In this document: positions 1-8,574 of the stretch, one piece after another | How positions within the stretch are numbered: the stretch's first letter is position 1 | Layout: every line of letters begins with the position of its first letter | NCBI RefSeq assembly: GCF_023100805.1 | Contig: NZ_CP095855.1 | Coordinates: 2,211,001 to 2,275,000, forward strand | Origin: Chitinophaga filiformis | GTDB lineage: Bacteria > Bacteroidota > Bacteroidia > Chitinophagales > Chitinophagaceae | Direction: 5' to 3' | Length of the DNA: 64,000 nucleotides | Made by a program: the position numbers and the translations under genes | The notes under the pieces: model-generated | Seen by the model: only the letters and a program-made list of their open reading frames with translations | The model's database searches: none | Told to the model about the DNA's origin: nothing

Positions 1-1281
1 AAATATATGCCGCCCCTGTTAACTAAAGGTCTCATGATAGCGCGCCTCAGCAGCTTCATGCAGGCTCATTCCGGTGTACATCCGGAAGTGGTGACCCTGC
101 TCAGGGACCTGATCAATAAGAACGTTTATCCATGTATATATGAGCACGGTGGCGTAGGCGCCAGCGGCGACCTCGTACAGCTGGCCCATCTGGCCCTGGT
201 ACTGATCGGTGAGGGAGAGGTAGTGTATGAGGGAGAACTACGTTCTACGGCAGAGGTATTTAACCAGTTAGGTATCAAGCCTATCGGCATACACATCCGT
301 GAGGGACTGGCAGTGATCAATGGTACTTCTGCCATGACAGGTATCGGCCTGGTAAATATCATAGAGGCTAAGAAACTGCTGGGTTGGAGCTGTATCCTGT
401 CGGCCATGATCAATGAAGTAGTGGAAGCCTTTGACGACCATCTTTCCAAAGAACTGAATGCCGTAAAGCGTCATGAAGGCCAGAACAAGGTAGCGGCCGC
501 TATGCGCAACATCCTGAAAGATAGTAAGATGATCAGGCACCGTCCTGACCATTTCTATAAAGAACTGGAAGAGGAAATCTTTAAAGACAAGGTGCAGGAA
601 TATTATTCCCTGCGTTGTGTACCACAGGTATTAGGTCCTATCTACGATACCCTGGTAGCAGCTGAAAAGATCGTAGTACAGGAGCTGAACTCCGTGAGTG
701 ACAACCCGGTAGTGGACCATCACCAGGAGAACGTGTTCCATGGTGGTAACTTCCACGGGGATTATATCTCCCTCGAAATGGACAAGGTGAAGATCGCGAT
801 CACCAAACTGTCTATGCTGTCTGAAAGGCAACTGAACTACCTGATGAATGAAAAGCTGAACCACAAGTTCCCGCCGTTCATGAACCTGGGCAAACTGGGA
901 CTGAACTTCGGTATGCAGGGTATTCAGTTTACTGCTACATCAACAGTGGCGGAAAACCAGACATTGTCTTTCCCCATGTATGTGCACAGCATTCCCAACA
1001 ATAACGACAACCAGGATATTGTGAGCATGGGATGTAACGCGGCGCTGATGACCAACCGTGTTATTGAGAATGCATACGAGGTACTGGCCATCCAGGTAAT
1101 GACGATGTTACAGGCGGTTGATTACCTGAACTGTCACGAGAAACTGTCATCCTTCTCACACCGCATTTACAGTGAAGTAAGGGCAATTTTTCCTAAATTT
1201 ATTGAGGACAGTCCTAAGTATAAAGACGCTAAAAAGATCAAGGAATACCTGTTACAGCATGATCCTGAAATAGCATGGTAA
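1..1281 (+). CDS. Aromatic amino acid ammonia-lyase (HAL/TAL family), 5' partial
   Basis: The reading frame is open to the left edge, so the true start lies upstream; 426 codons are visible of a family usually near 500. The MIO prosthetic-group triad Ala-Ser-Gly sits at about 172-180 bp in the context GGVGASGDL, and SVSDNPV further on is also typical of the histidine/phenylalanine/tyrosine ammonia-lyase family. Members of this family in flexirubin and aryl-polyene clusters release ammonia from tyrosine to give 4-coumarate, the aromatic starter. The substrate-selectivity residues lie N-terminal to the MIO and are outside the window, so tyrosine rather than histidine is inferred from the neighbours. 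A ketoreductase gene follows after 19 bp. The family call is firm; the substrate is an inference. Confidence 0.9.
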   Translation, partial: KYMPPLLTKGLMIARLSSFMQAHSGVHPEVVTLLRDLINKNVYPCIYEHGGVGASGDLVQLAHLALVLIGEGEVVYEGELRSTAEVFNQLGIKPIGIHIREGLAVINGTSAMTGIGLVNIIEAKKLLGWSCILSAMINEVVEAFDDHLSKELNAVKRHEGQNKVAAAMRNILKDSKMIRHRPDHFYKELEEEIFKDKVQEYYSLRCVPQVLGPIYDTLVAAEKIVVQELNSVSDNPVVDHHQENVFHGGNFHGDYISLEMDKVKIAITKLSMLSERQLNYLMNEKLNHKFPPFMNLGKLGLNFGMQGIQFTATSTVAENQTLSFPMYVHSIPNNNDNQDIVSMGCNAALMTNRVIENAYEVLAIQVMTMLQAVDYLNCHEKLSSFSHRIYSEVRAIFPKFIEDSPKYKDAKKIKEYLLQHDPEIAW

Positions 1282-1300
1282 CCTCTAAAACAATTAACGG

Positions 1301-2029
1301 ATGAAATGTGCTTTAATAACAGGTGGCTCCAGGGGTATAGGCAGGGCGATATGCGTGAAGATGGCCGAGTTGGGGTACTATGTAATTATCAATTATAAGG
1401 GCAATGAAGCTGCAGCCATGGAAACGCTGGACGCGGTGAGAGCGAAGGGAAGCGATGGCGAACTGCTGCAGTTCAATGTTGGCAATAATGAGGAAGTACA
1501 GGCGGTATTAGGTGGCTGGGTAGACAATAACAAAGAGAAACAGATCCAGGTACTGGTGAATAATGCCGGTATCCGGGAAGATAACCTGCTGTTCTGGATG
1601 AACAGTGACCAGTGGAGAAATGTGCTGAACATCAGCCTGGATGGCTTCTTTAATGTCACTAAACAGGTGCTGAACAATATGCTGATGAAACGTTACGGAC
1701 GTATCATCAATATCGTCTCCCTGTCTGGTATTAAAGGCCTTCCCGGTCAGACGAATTACTCTGCGGCCAAAGCAGGCGTAATCGGCGCAACGAAAGCGCT
1801 GGCCCAGGAAGTGGCTAAGCGTGGGGTAACAGTGAACGCAGTCGCTCCGGGTTTTATTAAAACGGATATGACGGCCGAACTGAACGAGAAAGAGCTGGCG
1901 GCACAGGTGCCTATGAACCGCTTTGGTACGCCGGAAGAAGTAGCGGAAGCGGTTGCCTTTTTTGCATCTTCATCCTCCTCTTACATTACAGGCGAAGTTT
2001 TGTCAATTAACGGAGGACTATACACATGA
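1301..2029 (+). CDS. fabG: 3-oxoacyl-ACP reductase (FabG-like SDR)
   Basis: This 242-residue classical short-chain dehydrogenase has the NADP-binding GGSRGIG near residues 8-14, an NNAG motif, and the catalytic set Ser140, Tyr153 and Lys157 (YSAAK). The C-terminal half reads like FabG (VNAVAPGFIKTDMT). It should reduce 3-oxoacyl-ACP to 3-hydroxyacyl-ACP with NADPH in the cytoplasm. Its place between the lyase and several ketosynthases suggests it is the dedicated polyene ketoreductase (role of ApeQ in aryl-polyene clusters) rather than the housekeeping FabG. Confidence 0.92.
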   Translation: MKCALITGGSRGIGRAICVKMAELGYYVIINYKGNEAAAMETLDAVRAKGSDGELLQFNVGNNEEVQAVLGGWVDNNKEKQIQVLVNNAGIREDNLLFWMNSDQWRNVLNISLDGFFNVTKQVLNNMLMKRYGRIINIVSLSGIKGLPGQTNYSAAKAGVIGATKALAQEVAKRGVTVNAVAPGFIKTDMTAELNEKELAAQVPMNRFGTPEEVAEAVAFFASSSSSYITGEVLSINGGLYT

Positions 2030-2101
2030 TTATAATCAGGAGCAGAGGACAGTATCGGTAAGTGGTAGCTGGTCTCAGGTTCCTGGTCCAAATTGATTTA
2101 T

Positions 2102-3325
2102 ATGAACAGAGTGGTGATCACAGGATTGGGAGTTTATTCCTGTATAGGCAAGAACCTGGAGGAGGTACGTGATTCTTTATATAAAGGAAAATCCGGTATT
2201 ATTCTGGACCCGGCCAGGAAGGCCTTTGGATACCGTTCGGGTTTGACAGGCTATGTAGACCGTCCGGACCTGAAAGGAGTGCTTGACCGCCGCGCCCGCA
2301 TGATGATGCCGGAGCAGGCGGAATTTGCTTTTATGAGCACCAGGGAAGCGCTGGAGCAGGCTAAGATAGATCAGGATTATATAGAGAAAACGGAAGTGGG
2401 CCTGCTGTTTGGTAATGACAGTTCTTCCAAGCCTGTGATAGAAGCTACCGACATTATGCGGGAGAAGAAAGATACCATGCTGGTGGGTTCCGGTTCTGTG
2501 TTTCAGACCATGAACTCTACCGTGAACATGAACCTGGCCACCATCTTCAAGCTGAGAGGAATTAACTTCAGCGTGAGCGCGGCCTGTGCGAGTGGTTCCC
2601 ATGCCATCGGGCTCGGTTATATGTTCATCCGCAATGGTATGCAGGACTGTGTGGTGTGTGGGGGGGCGCAGGAGATCAACATTTACTCTATGGGTAACTT
2701 CGATGCCATTGCCGCGTTTTCTGTCAGGGAGAATGAGCCTGAAAAAGCCAGCCGTCCGTTCGATCGTGACCGTGATGGCCTGGTGCCCAGTGGTGGCGCG
2801 GCAACAGTGATCCTGGAAAGCCTGGAATCAGCCCGGCGCAGGGGAGCAAATATCCTGGCGGAGGTGATTGGTTATGGGTTTTCTTCCAATGGCGCGCATA
2901 TTTCCAACCCGACAATAGACGGACCTGTGCGTTCTCTGCAGATTGCCTTACAGGATGCAGGCCTGCAGGCGAAGGATATCGAATACATCAATGCACACGC
3001 TACCAGCACGCCGGCAGGAGATGCCAGTGAAGCGGCAGCGATCGACCAGGTATTTGGCGGCTCAAGACCATATGTCAGCTCTACCAAGTCGATGACAGGG
3101 CATGAATGCTGGATGGCGGGAGCGAGTGAAATTGTTTATTCCATGCTGATGATGCAGAATGGTTTTATTGCACCGAACATTAACCTGGAGAATCCTGATG
3201 GAGCAGCTACCAGATTAAATATCAACAATACTACCATTAATAAAGATTTTAATATATTTTTGTCTAATTCATTTGGCTTTGGGGGCACCAATTCATCCCT
3301 GATAGTCAAAAAATGGACAAAATAA
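2102..3325 (+). CDS. Beta-ketoacyl-ACP synthase (FabF-like), catalytic
   Basis: A full-length elongating ketosynthase of about 407 residues. The nucleophile is Cys162 in SAACASG, with His299 (NAHATST), Lys329 (STKSMTG) and His334 (GHECWMAG), so the Cys-His-His site is complete. The frame extends upstream to a TTG at 2093, but the ATG at 2102 starts the conserved MNRVVITG strand and is chosen here. It condenses malonyl-ACP with the growing aryl-polyenoyl chain. It is one of three active-looking ketosynthases in this operon; which one starts and which one extends cannot be told from sequence. A 229-bp gap follows. Confidence 0.92.
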   Translation: MNRVVITGLGVYSCIGKNLEEVRDSLYKGKSGIILDPARKAFGYRSGLTGYVDRPDLKGVLDRRARMMMPEQAEFAFMSTREALEQAKIDQDYIEKTEVGLLFGNDSSSKPVIEATDIMREKKDTMLVGSGSVFQTMNSTVNMNLATIFKLRGINFSVSAACASGSHAIGLGYMFIRNGMQDCVVCGGAQEINIYSMGNFDAIAAFSVRENEPEKASRPFDRDRDGLVPSGGAATVILESLESARRRGANILAEVIGYGFSSNGAHISNPTIDGPVRSLQIALQDAGLQAKDIEYINAHATSTPAGDASEAAAIDQVFGGSRPYVSSTKSMTGHECWMAGASEIVYSMLMMQNGFIAPNINLENPDGAATRLNINNTTINKDFNIFLSNSFGFGGTNSSLIVKKWTK

Positions 3326-3390
3326 ATAGTTAACTGTCAACACTTTAATACCACAAAAGCGGCAATATTTAATATCTGCCCGGATATTTA

Positions 3391-3398
3391 TACCTTTG
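3391..3398 (+). promoter_or_regulatory. Candidate -7 promoter box TACCTTTG
   Basis: The octamer matches the Bacteroidota -7 consensus TAnnTTTG. It lies in the widest gap of the pigment operon (3326-3554), about 155 bp before the first ACP gene, which would leave a long leader. No convincing TTG -33 element was seen at the usual spacing. It could provide extra expression of the downstream biosynthetic genes. Confidence 0.4.
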
Positions 3399-3554
3399 AG
3401 GGACTAAAACAGAAGCAAGGAAGGTTGATCAGCTAAAACTATCATTAAAGAAAAATTATAAGGTACATAAGGACCGGATTAACAGCCAATCTAAGCGAAC
3501 TTTTTTCTGATAATCACGTATATAGATCAACCTATATCCTAGAGTTACACTGAT

Positions 3555-3812
3555 ATGGACAAACAAGAAATCATACAAATCACGAATGCATTCCTGGTAG
3601 AGGAATTTGAAGCGGATGGAAGCAAGATAACGCCTGATGCCAACCTGAAAGCTACCCTTGACCTGGATAGCCTGGACTACATTGACCTGGTGGTTGTAAT
3701 TGAAAATAACTTCGGATTTAAGGTAAATCCGGAAGATTTTCAGGGAATTGCCACTTTCCAGGATTTTTACGACTACGTGGCTAATCGTATCAAACAAAAA
3801 GAACTGGTATAA
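3555..3812 (+). CDS. Acyl carrier protein (first of two)
   Basis: An 85-residue acidic ACP. The phosphopantetheine attachment site is Ser39 in LDLDSLDYIDL. It carries the aryl-polyene intermediates as thioesters in the cytoplasm and should be activated by the AcpS encoded at 23656. Its stop overlaps the start of the next gene (TAATG), which indicates coupled translation with the LpxL-like acyltransferase. Confidence 0.93.
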   Translation: MDKQEIIQITNAFLVEEFEADGSKITPDANLKATLDLDSLDYIDLVVVIENNFGFKVNPEDFQGIATFQDFYDYVANRIKQKELV

Positions 3813-4702
3813 TGCCTTCCTGGGAGGGGAAATCCAAGGGAAATAAGCTGGGGTACAGTATTTTTATCGGGACATTGCGTTATGGGGGCGTACTGCCTGC
3901 TTATGTATTATTAAGGTTTGTTGCCGCATATTATTTTCTGTTTTCCTACAGCTCTTCACGCCCCATTTTTCAATATTTTCATACCAGGGTAGGACATGGC
4001 TGGTGGCGATCATTGCTCAGCGTATACCGGAACTACTATGTATTCGGTCAGGTGCTGATCGATAAGGTTGTCGTGATGTCCGGTATCAGGAACCGGTTTA
4101 CCTTCGAATTTGAGGGAGAACAGTACCTGCGCGAAATCACTGCTGCAGGCAAGGGCGGTATCATGCTCAGTGCCCATTTGGGAAACTGGGAAGTGGCCGG
4201 GCACCTGTTCCGGCGCCTGGAAACGCGTATCAATATTGTCATGTTTGACGGCGAGCATGAGCGCATCAAGAAGTACCTGTCATCCGTGACAGGTGAACGT
4301 AATGTGAATATTATTGTTATTAAGGATGATTTATCGCACATTTACGCCATTAATGAAGCGCTGAGCAACCAGGAGCTGGTATGTATGCATGCAGACAGGT
4401 TCCTGGAAGGCAATAAAACGGTAACCGCATCCTTTCTGGGGGCGGATGCCCGCTTTCCGGCAGGTCCATTCCTGCTGGCGGCCACGTTCAGGGTGCCGGT
4501 ATCGCTTGTATTTGCTTTTAAGGAAACCAGCAGTCATTATCATTTATATGCAACTCAGCCAAGAGAATATCATGGACGCCGCAGGCAGGGCGTAGAAACT
4601 GCCGTTCAGGATTTTGTTCATGAGCTGGAAGCGATGGTTAAGAAATATCCTGAACAATGGTTTAACTATTACGATTTTTGGGAAATACCGGAAGATAAAT
4701 AA
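3812..4702 (+). CDS. LpxL/HtrB-like lysophospholipid acyltransferase
   Basis: This 296-residue protein belongs to the bacterial lipid A acyltransferase-like family. It has a hydrophobic N-terminal stretch (about residues 23-48) that probably anchors it in the inner membrane, and an HX4E catalytic motif, His122 to Glu127 (HLGNWE). It follows directly on an ACP gene with a 1-bp overlap, which points to acyl transfer from ACP. In aryl-polyene-type clusters such enzymes are proposed to attach the polyene acid to a lipid or other acceptor. The acceptor cannot be read from sequence. Confidence 0.85.
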   Translation: MPSWEGKSKGNKLGYSIFIGTLRYGGVLPAYVLLRFVAAYYFLFSYSSSRPIFQYFHTRVGHGWWRSLLSVYRNYYVFGQVLIDKVVVMSGIRNRFTFEFEGEQYLREITAAGKGGIMLSAHLGNWEVAGHLFRRLETRINIVMFDGEHERIKKYLSSVTGERNVNIIVIKDDLSHIYAINEALSNQELVCMHADRFLEGNKTVTASFLGADARFPAGPFLLAATFRVPVSLVFAFKETSSHYHLYATQPREYHGRRRQGVETAVQDFVHELEAMVKKYPEQWFNYYDFWEIPEDK

Positions 4703-4711
4703 GCAGATTTT

Positions 4712-5131
4712 ATGTTCATCCACACCGACAACGTTACAGCATATATACCGCAACGCACACCGATAGTCATGATCAGCGGCATATTGGAAGTAAAGGACAA
4801 CATCACCCGTACCGGCCTGCAGATTGCAGCCGATAATCTTTTTGTGGAAGATGGCGTGCTGAAATCGCCCGGACTGCTGGAGAACATGGCGCAGACTGCG
4901 GCTGCCCGTGTAGGATATATAGCCCAGCAGGAAAATACCCCGGTTCCTATCGGCTTTATCGGCGCCGTAAAAGACTTCGAAGTGTTTGAATTCCCTCCCG
5001 CCGGATCCTTCATTGAGACCACCACGGAAATACAAAGTCAGGTGTTCAACGCTACCATGGTAGCTGCTAAAGTGACCCTGAATGGAAAGGTAATGGCGCA
5101 ATGTGAACTGAAAATTTTCATAAACCCATAA
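4712..5131 (+). CDS. ApeP-like hotdog 3-hydroxyacyl-ACP dehydratase
   Basis: A 139-residue single-hotdog protein. The N-terminal IPQRTPIVM matches the PHR.P element of FabZ/ApeP relatives, with Gln where His is usual, and the central helix reads LLENMAQTAAARVGY. It lacks the HFPG motif of standard FabZ, in contrast to the second dehydratase at 15000. It probably dehydrates 3-hydroxyacyl-ACP during polyene formation, perhaps paired with that second protein as ApeI/ApeP are in aryl-polyene systems. Fold assignment is good; activity is less certain. Confidence 0.78.
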   Translation: MFIHTDNVTAYIPQRTPIVMISGILEVKDNITRTGLQIAADNLFVEDGVLKSPGLLENMAQTAAARVGYIAQQENTPVPIGFIGAVKDFEVFEFPPAGSFIETTTEIQSQVFNATMVAAKVTLNGKVMAQCELKIFINP

Positions 5132-5144
5132 AAATCCATTTGTA

Positions 5145-5843
5145 ATGACCACCTTAAAGAAATGCCTGCTGGCAAGTTTTGCTTTAGTATTTGTATGCCT
5201 GTCTGCGGGACGCAGCCATGCACAGACCCTGAAAGAATTTTTCAGCAATGAATCTACCCCATTGACCTACCTCGGTGTTGATTTCTCTGCCGCCAAAATA
5301 GAAGGAGAGACTGCAACTGCCGCAGAAATTGTCAATAAGTTCGAGCCGATCAATAACGTGATCGTTACAGAATCCAAAAAATATGACATTGCCGGCACCT
5401 TCAAAAGGACCAGCGTGAGCAATTTCCTGGAAGCTGTACAGAAACTCAATGAAGGTGTGAATCCTGCTACCATCAAGGCCAATGGTGTGGCTGACCTGGA
5501 AAAAGGATTGACAGCTGCAGACATTGACAAGCATGTAAAGAAGTACGATCTCCATGGTCAGAAGGGCATCGGCCTGGTATTCATCATGGACGGTATGAGT
5601 AAAACAAACAAGGAAGCTTACGTATATGCTACACTGATAGATCTATCCAGTAAAAAGGTACTGCTGACGGAACGTTTTACCGGGAAGGCACAGGGCTTTG
5701 GTTTTCGTAACTACTGGGCTTATACCATCTATAAAGTGCTGAATTCCATCGATCATGGAAAATATAAAGAGTGGAAGTCTAAAGCTGAAGCTACTGCCGA
5801 AACAAGGGTAGCTGCTGTAGAAAGCCAGGCGAGCCTGATGTAA
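5145..5843 (+). CDS. Exported protein of unknown function in the pigment operon
   Basis: The 232-residue product starts with a clear Sec signal peptide (charged KK, hydrophobic core, SHAQ cleavage region near residue 26). The mature part is mixed alpha/beta with no motif I can name; the last 30 residues are Ala/Glu/Lys-rich and probably helical. It is separated by 13 bp and 18 bp from its neighbours, so it is part of the operon. A periplasmic or outer-membrane role in handling the finished pigment would fit, but that is only context. Confidence 0.7.
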   Translation: MTTLKKCLLASFALVFVCLSAGRSHAQTLKEFFSNESTPLTYLGVDFSAAKIEGETATAAEIVNKFEPINNVIVTESKKYDIAGTFKRTSVSNFLEAVQKLNEGVNPATIKANGVADLEKGLTAADIDKHVKKYDLHGQKGIGLVFIMDGMSKTNKEAYVYATLIDLSSKKVLLTERFTGKAQGFGFRNYWAYTIYKVLNSIDHGKYKEWKSKAEATAETRVAAVESQASLM

Positions 5844-5861
5844 TTAATCCGGAAAAATAAA

Positions 5862-6314
5862 ATGATGAGCCCTGTATTGACTGAGCGTGCGAATATACTT
5901 GTGAAGTTCAATGAAGCCGATCCACTGGGAATAGTATGGCATGGACATTATATTCGCTATTTTGAAGATGGGAGAGAGGCTTTCGGTGAGAAATACGGGC
6001 TGCGCTACCTCGATATTTATAAAGAAGGATATACCGTACCTGTTGTGAATGTACAATGCAATTATAAACGTTCACTGAGATACGGAGACCGTGTAGTTGT
6101 GGAAACCAATTATGTGAATACCGCCGCTGCAAAGATCAGGTTTGAATATAAGCTATACAATTTTGCAACCGGTGAGCTGGTAGCTGATGGTAGTTCTCTC
6201 CAGGTATTCCTGGACGTGGCTACATCTACACTGCAGCTGACCATCCCTCCATTTTTTGAAAAATGGAAAGCACAGCATGGGCAGATCATTGCTCCTAATA
6301 ATGTGAAAAGATGA
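5862..6314 (+). CDS. 4HBT-type acyl-CoA/ACP thioesterase
   Basis: This 150-residue hotdog thioesterase has the 4-hydroxybenzoyl-CoA thioesterase signature near the N-terminus, with Asp20 in NEADPLGIVWHGHY as the likely catalytic acid. It could release the completed aryl-polyenoic acid or edit stalled ACP thioesters. Two ATGs in tandem (5862 and 5865) are possible starts. The stop overlaps the next ketosynthase start by 4 bp (ATGA), which indicates translational coupling. Confidence 0.86.
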   Translation: MMSPVLTERANILVKFNEADPLGIVWHGHYIRYFEDGREAFGEKYGLRYLDIYKEGYTVPVVNVQCNYKRSLRYGDRVVVETNYVNTAAAKIRFEYKLYNFATGELVADGSSLQVFLDVATSTLQLTIPPFFEKWKAQHGQIIAPNNVKR

Positions 6315-7459
6315 AAAGTGTGTATGTAGTGGCAGATAATATATTGTCGCCACTGGGCAGAACAACAGAAGAGAACTTTGTAAACGTGAGGGATGGCCTG
6401 AGCGGTATCCGGCTGCATGACAATCCTGTCATGTCGGCAGCGCCGTTCTATGCGGCTATGATGGCACCCGACCAGCTGGAAAACAGCTGGAACGAGGAAA
6501 GCCTCGAACAGTATACAAAGTTCGAACAGCTGGTGATACTATCCGTGCAGAATGCACTGGACAGAACGTCCATTGACATTACGGATGGTCGTACTGCTTT
6601 CATCGTATCCACTACAAAGGGAAACATTGAACTGCTGGAGCAGGAGGAAGATCCTGCCAATGCGCCATTGCAGGAAATGGAGTTGTTCCATACTGCAAAG
6701 AAGATAGCACAGTATTTTAATTATACAGAAGATCCTATAGTAGTCAGCAACGCCTGTATCTCAGGCTTGCTGGCTATTTTAACAGCCAGAAGGCTGATCC
6801 TTTCCGGCCGTTATGACCACGCAGTGGTAACCGGCGCAGATGTGGTGACCAGGTTCGTATTATCTGGCTTCCAGTCTTTCCAGGCTGTCAGCAGCGAGCC
6901 ATGCCGGCCTTTCGATGCCAACCGTAAAGGAGTGACATTAGGAGAAGGAGCAGCCACTGTGATACTGACCAATAACGAAGCATACGTTACTCCTTCTTCC
7001 ATCCGGGTAGGAGCAGGAGCTGTGAGTAATGATGCCAATCACATTTCCGGACCTTCCCGTACCGGGGCAGAGCTGAGCATCGCCATGCAAAAGGCAATGA
7101 AAGGTTCGGGGCTGCGGCCTGCAGATATCGGTTTCGTTTCCGCCCATGGTACAGCAACGCCGTACAACGATGAAATGGAATCCAAGGCGCTGCACCTGGC
7201 AGGATTGCTGGAAGTGCCTGTGAACAGCCTCAAAGGGTATTATGGGCATACACTGGGTGCGGCAGGGCTCATAGAGGCCGTGATAGGTATGCATGCACTG
7301 CAGCAGCAGCTGGTCATTCCCACAGCGGGATTCCAGTCTCTCGGCGTACCTCACCCGGTAATGGTGAGCAATCAGCTGAGCAGCAGGCCTATGCAGCATT
7401 TCCTGAAGACAGTATCCGGTTTTGGCGGTTGTAATGCAGCCATGATATTTTCGAAATAA
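6311..7459 (+). CDS. Beta-ketoacyl-ACP synthase, catalytic, divergent
   Basis: A 382-residue ketosynthase with a complete site: Cys149 (SNACISG), His279 (SAHGTATP), Lys308 and His313 (GYYGHTLGAAG). It is more divergent from FabF than the enzyme at 2102, especially in the first 100 residues. It overlaps the thioesterase gene and is followed after 17 bp by a methyltransferase. In aryl-polyene systems more than one ketosynthase is needed, for priming and extension; this one may take a specific chain length or the aromatic starter. Confidence 0.88.
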   Translation: MKSVYVVADNILSPLGRTTEENFVNVRDGLSGIRLHDNPVMSAAPFYAAMMAPDQLENSWNEESLEQYTKFEQLVILSVQNALDRTSIDITDGRTAFIVSTTKGNIELLEQEEDPANAPLQEMELFHTAKKIAQYFNYTEDPIVVSNACISGLLAILTARRLILSGRYDHAVVTGADVVTRFVLSGFQSFQAVSSEPCRPFDANRKGVTLGEGAATVILTNNEAYVTPSSIRVGAGAVSNDANHISGPSRTGAELSIAMQKAMKGSGLRPADIGFVSAHGTATPYNDEMESKALHLAGLLEVPVNSLKGYYGHTLGAAGLIEAVIGMHALQQQLVIPTAGFQSLGVPHPVMVSNQLSSRPMQHFLKTVSGFGGCNAAMIFSK

Positions 7460-7476
7460 TCTAATCTTAATTCAGA

Positions 7477-8544
7477 ATGGAGTTTTTTACTAAAGAAACG
7501 AAAACAGCACTACAGGCGCAGGAAGCAGCATTGAGACTGGCTTTTGCGCCGATAGCATTTCAGGCTACCCGTGCCCTTCGTGATATGGGCATCCTGCAGG
7601 CTATCAGTGACGCCGGACAAAAGGGACTGACCATTGAAGAAGTACTGGAAAAAGTATCGCTCTCCCGTTATGCCGTACGCGTACTGCTGGAAGCGGGACT
7701 CGGTATCGAACTGCTTATTGTGAACGATAAAAGATACATTCTGACCAAGACAGGTTATTTTATCCTGCACGATAAGCTGACCCGCATTAATATGAACTTC
7801 TCCCAGGACATCTGCTACCGCGGTATGGATCACCTGCAGGACAGTTTAAAGGAAGGCCGGCCGGTAGGATTAAAAGAGCTGGGCCCCTGGGACACCATCT
7901 ATCCCGGATTGCCATTGCTGCCACCGGAAATAGGCAAGAGCTGGTTTGACTTCGACCATTACTACTCTGATCTGGCATTCCCACAGGCATTGCCGATCGT
8001 ATTTGAAAATAAACCCCGTACACTGCTGGACATTGGTGGTAATACCGGTAAATGGACACTGGCCTGCACTGCCTATGATGCAGATGTAAAAGTGACCATG
8101 TTCGACCTGCCGGGAGAAATTGCCATTGCACAGCAGCGTACCAAAGAAGCTGGCGTGGCTGACCGTGTGTCTTTCCATGAAGCCAACATCCTGGATGAAA
8201 GCCTGCCTTTCCCTTCCGGATTTGACGCTATATGGATGAGCCAGTTCCTTGATTGCTTTTCGGAAGAACAGATCGTATCTATACTGAAACGTTGCCGTGA
8301 GGCGCTGACAGAGAACGGTACTATCTTCATCCTGGAACCGTTCTGGAACAGGCAGCCATTCAAATCGGCCGCTTTCTGCCTCCAGCAGACATCCTTGTAT
8401 TTTACCGCTATGGCGAATGGCAACAGCCAGATGTACCATACGGACGATTTCTTTAAATGTATCGAAGACGCGGGACTACAGATAGTTGAAGAGAATAACC
8501 AGATGGGACTTAGCTACACACTGTTAAAATGTAAAAGAAAATAG
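7477..8544 (+). CDS. Class I SAM-dependent methyltransferase (small-molecule type)
   Basis: The 355-residue product has an N-terminal winged-helix-like dimerisation region (about residues 30-100) and a Rossmann SAM-binding core with LLDIGGNTG around Asp185 and MFDLPG as the second acidic loop. This is the plan of plant-type and polyketide O-methyltransferases. In the cluster it probably methylates the aromatic head or its hydroxyl; flexirubins and related aryl polyenes are known with a ring methyl group. Whether it is a C- or O-methyltransferase cannot be decided from sequence. Confidence 0.85.
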   Translation: MEFFTKETKTALQAQEAALRLAFAPIAFQATRALRDMGILQAISDAGQKGLTIEEVLEKVSLSRYAVRVLLEAGLGIELLIVNDKRYILTKTGYFILHDKLTRINMNFSQDICYRGMDHLQDSLKEGRPVGLKELGPWDTIYPGLPLLPPEIGKSWFDFDHYYSDLAFPQALPIVFENKPRTLLDIGGNTGKWTLACTAYDADVKVTMFDLPGEIAIAQQRTKEAGVADRVSFHEANILDESLPFPSGFDAIWMSQFLDCFSEEQIVSILKRCREALTENGTIFILEPFWNRQPFKSAAFCLQQTSLYFTAMANGNSQMYHTDDFFKCIEDAGLQIVEENNQMGLSYTLLKCKRK

Positions 8545-8574
8545 TCTCCATAATACACTCCATAAAACATATCC

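Noticed and set aside
4544..5248. A 234-codon minus-strand frame opposite the LpxL-like and dehydratase genes
   Set aside because: It is antisense to two conserved genes and its translation has no recognisable motif.
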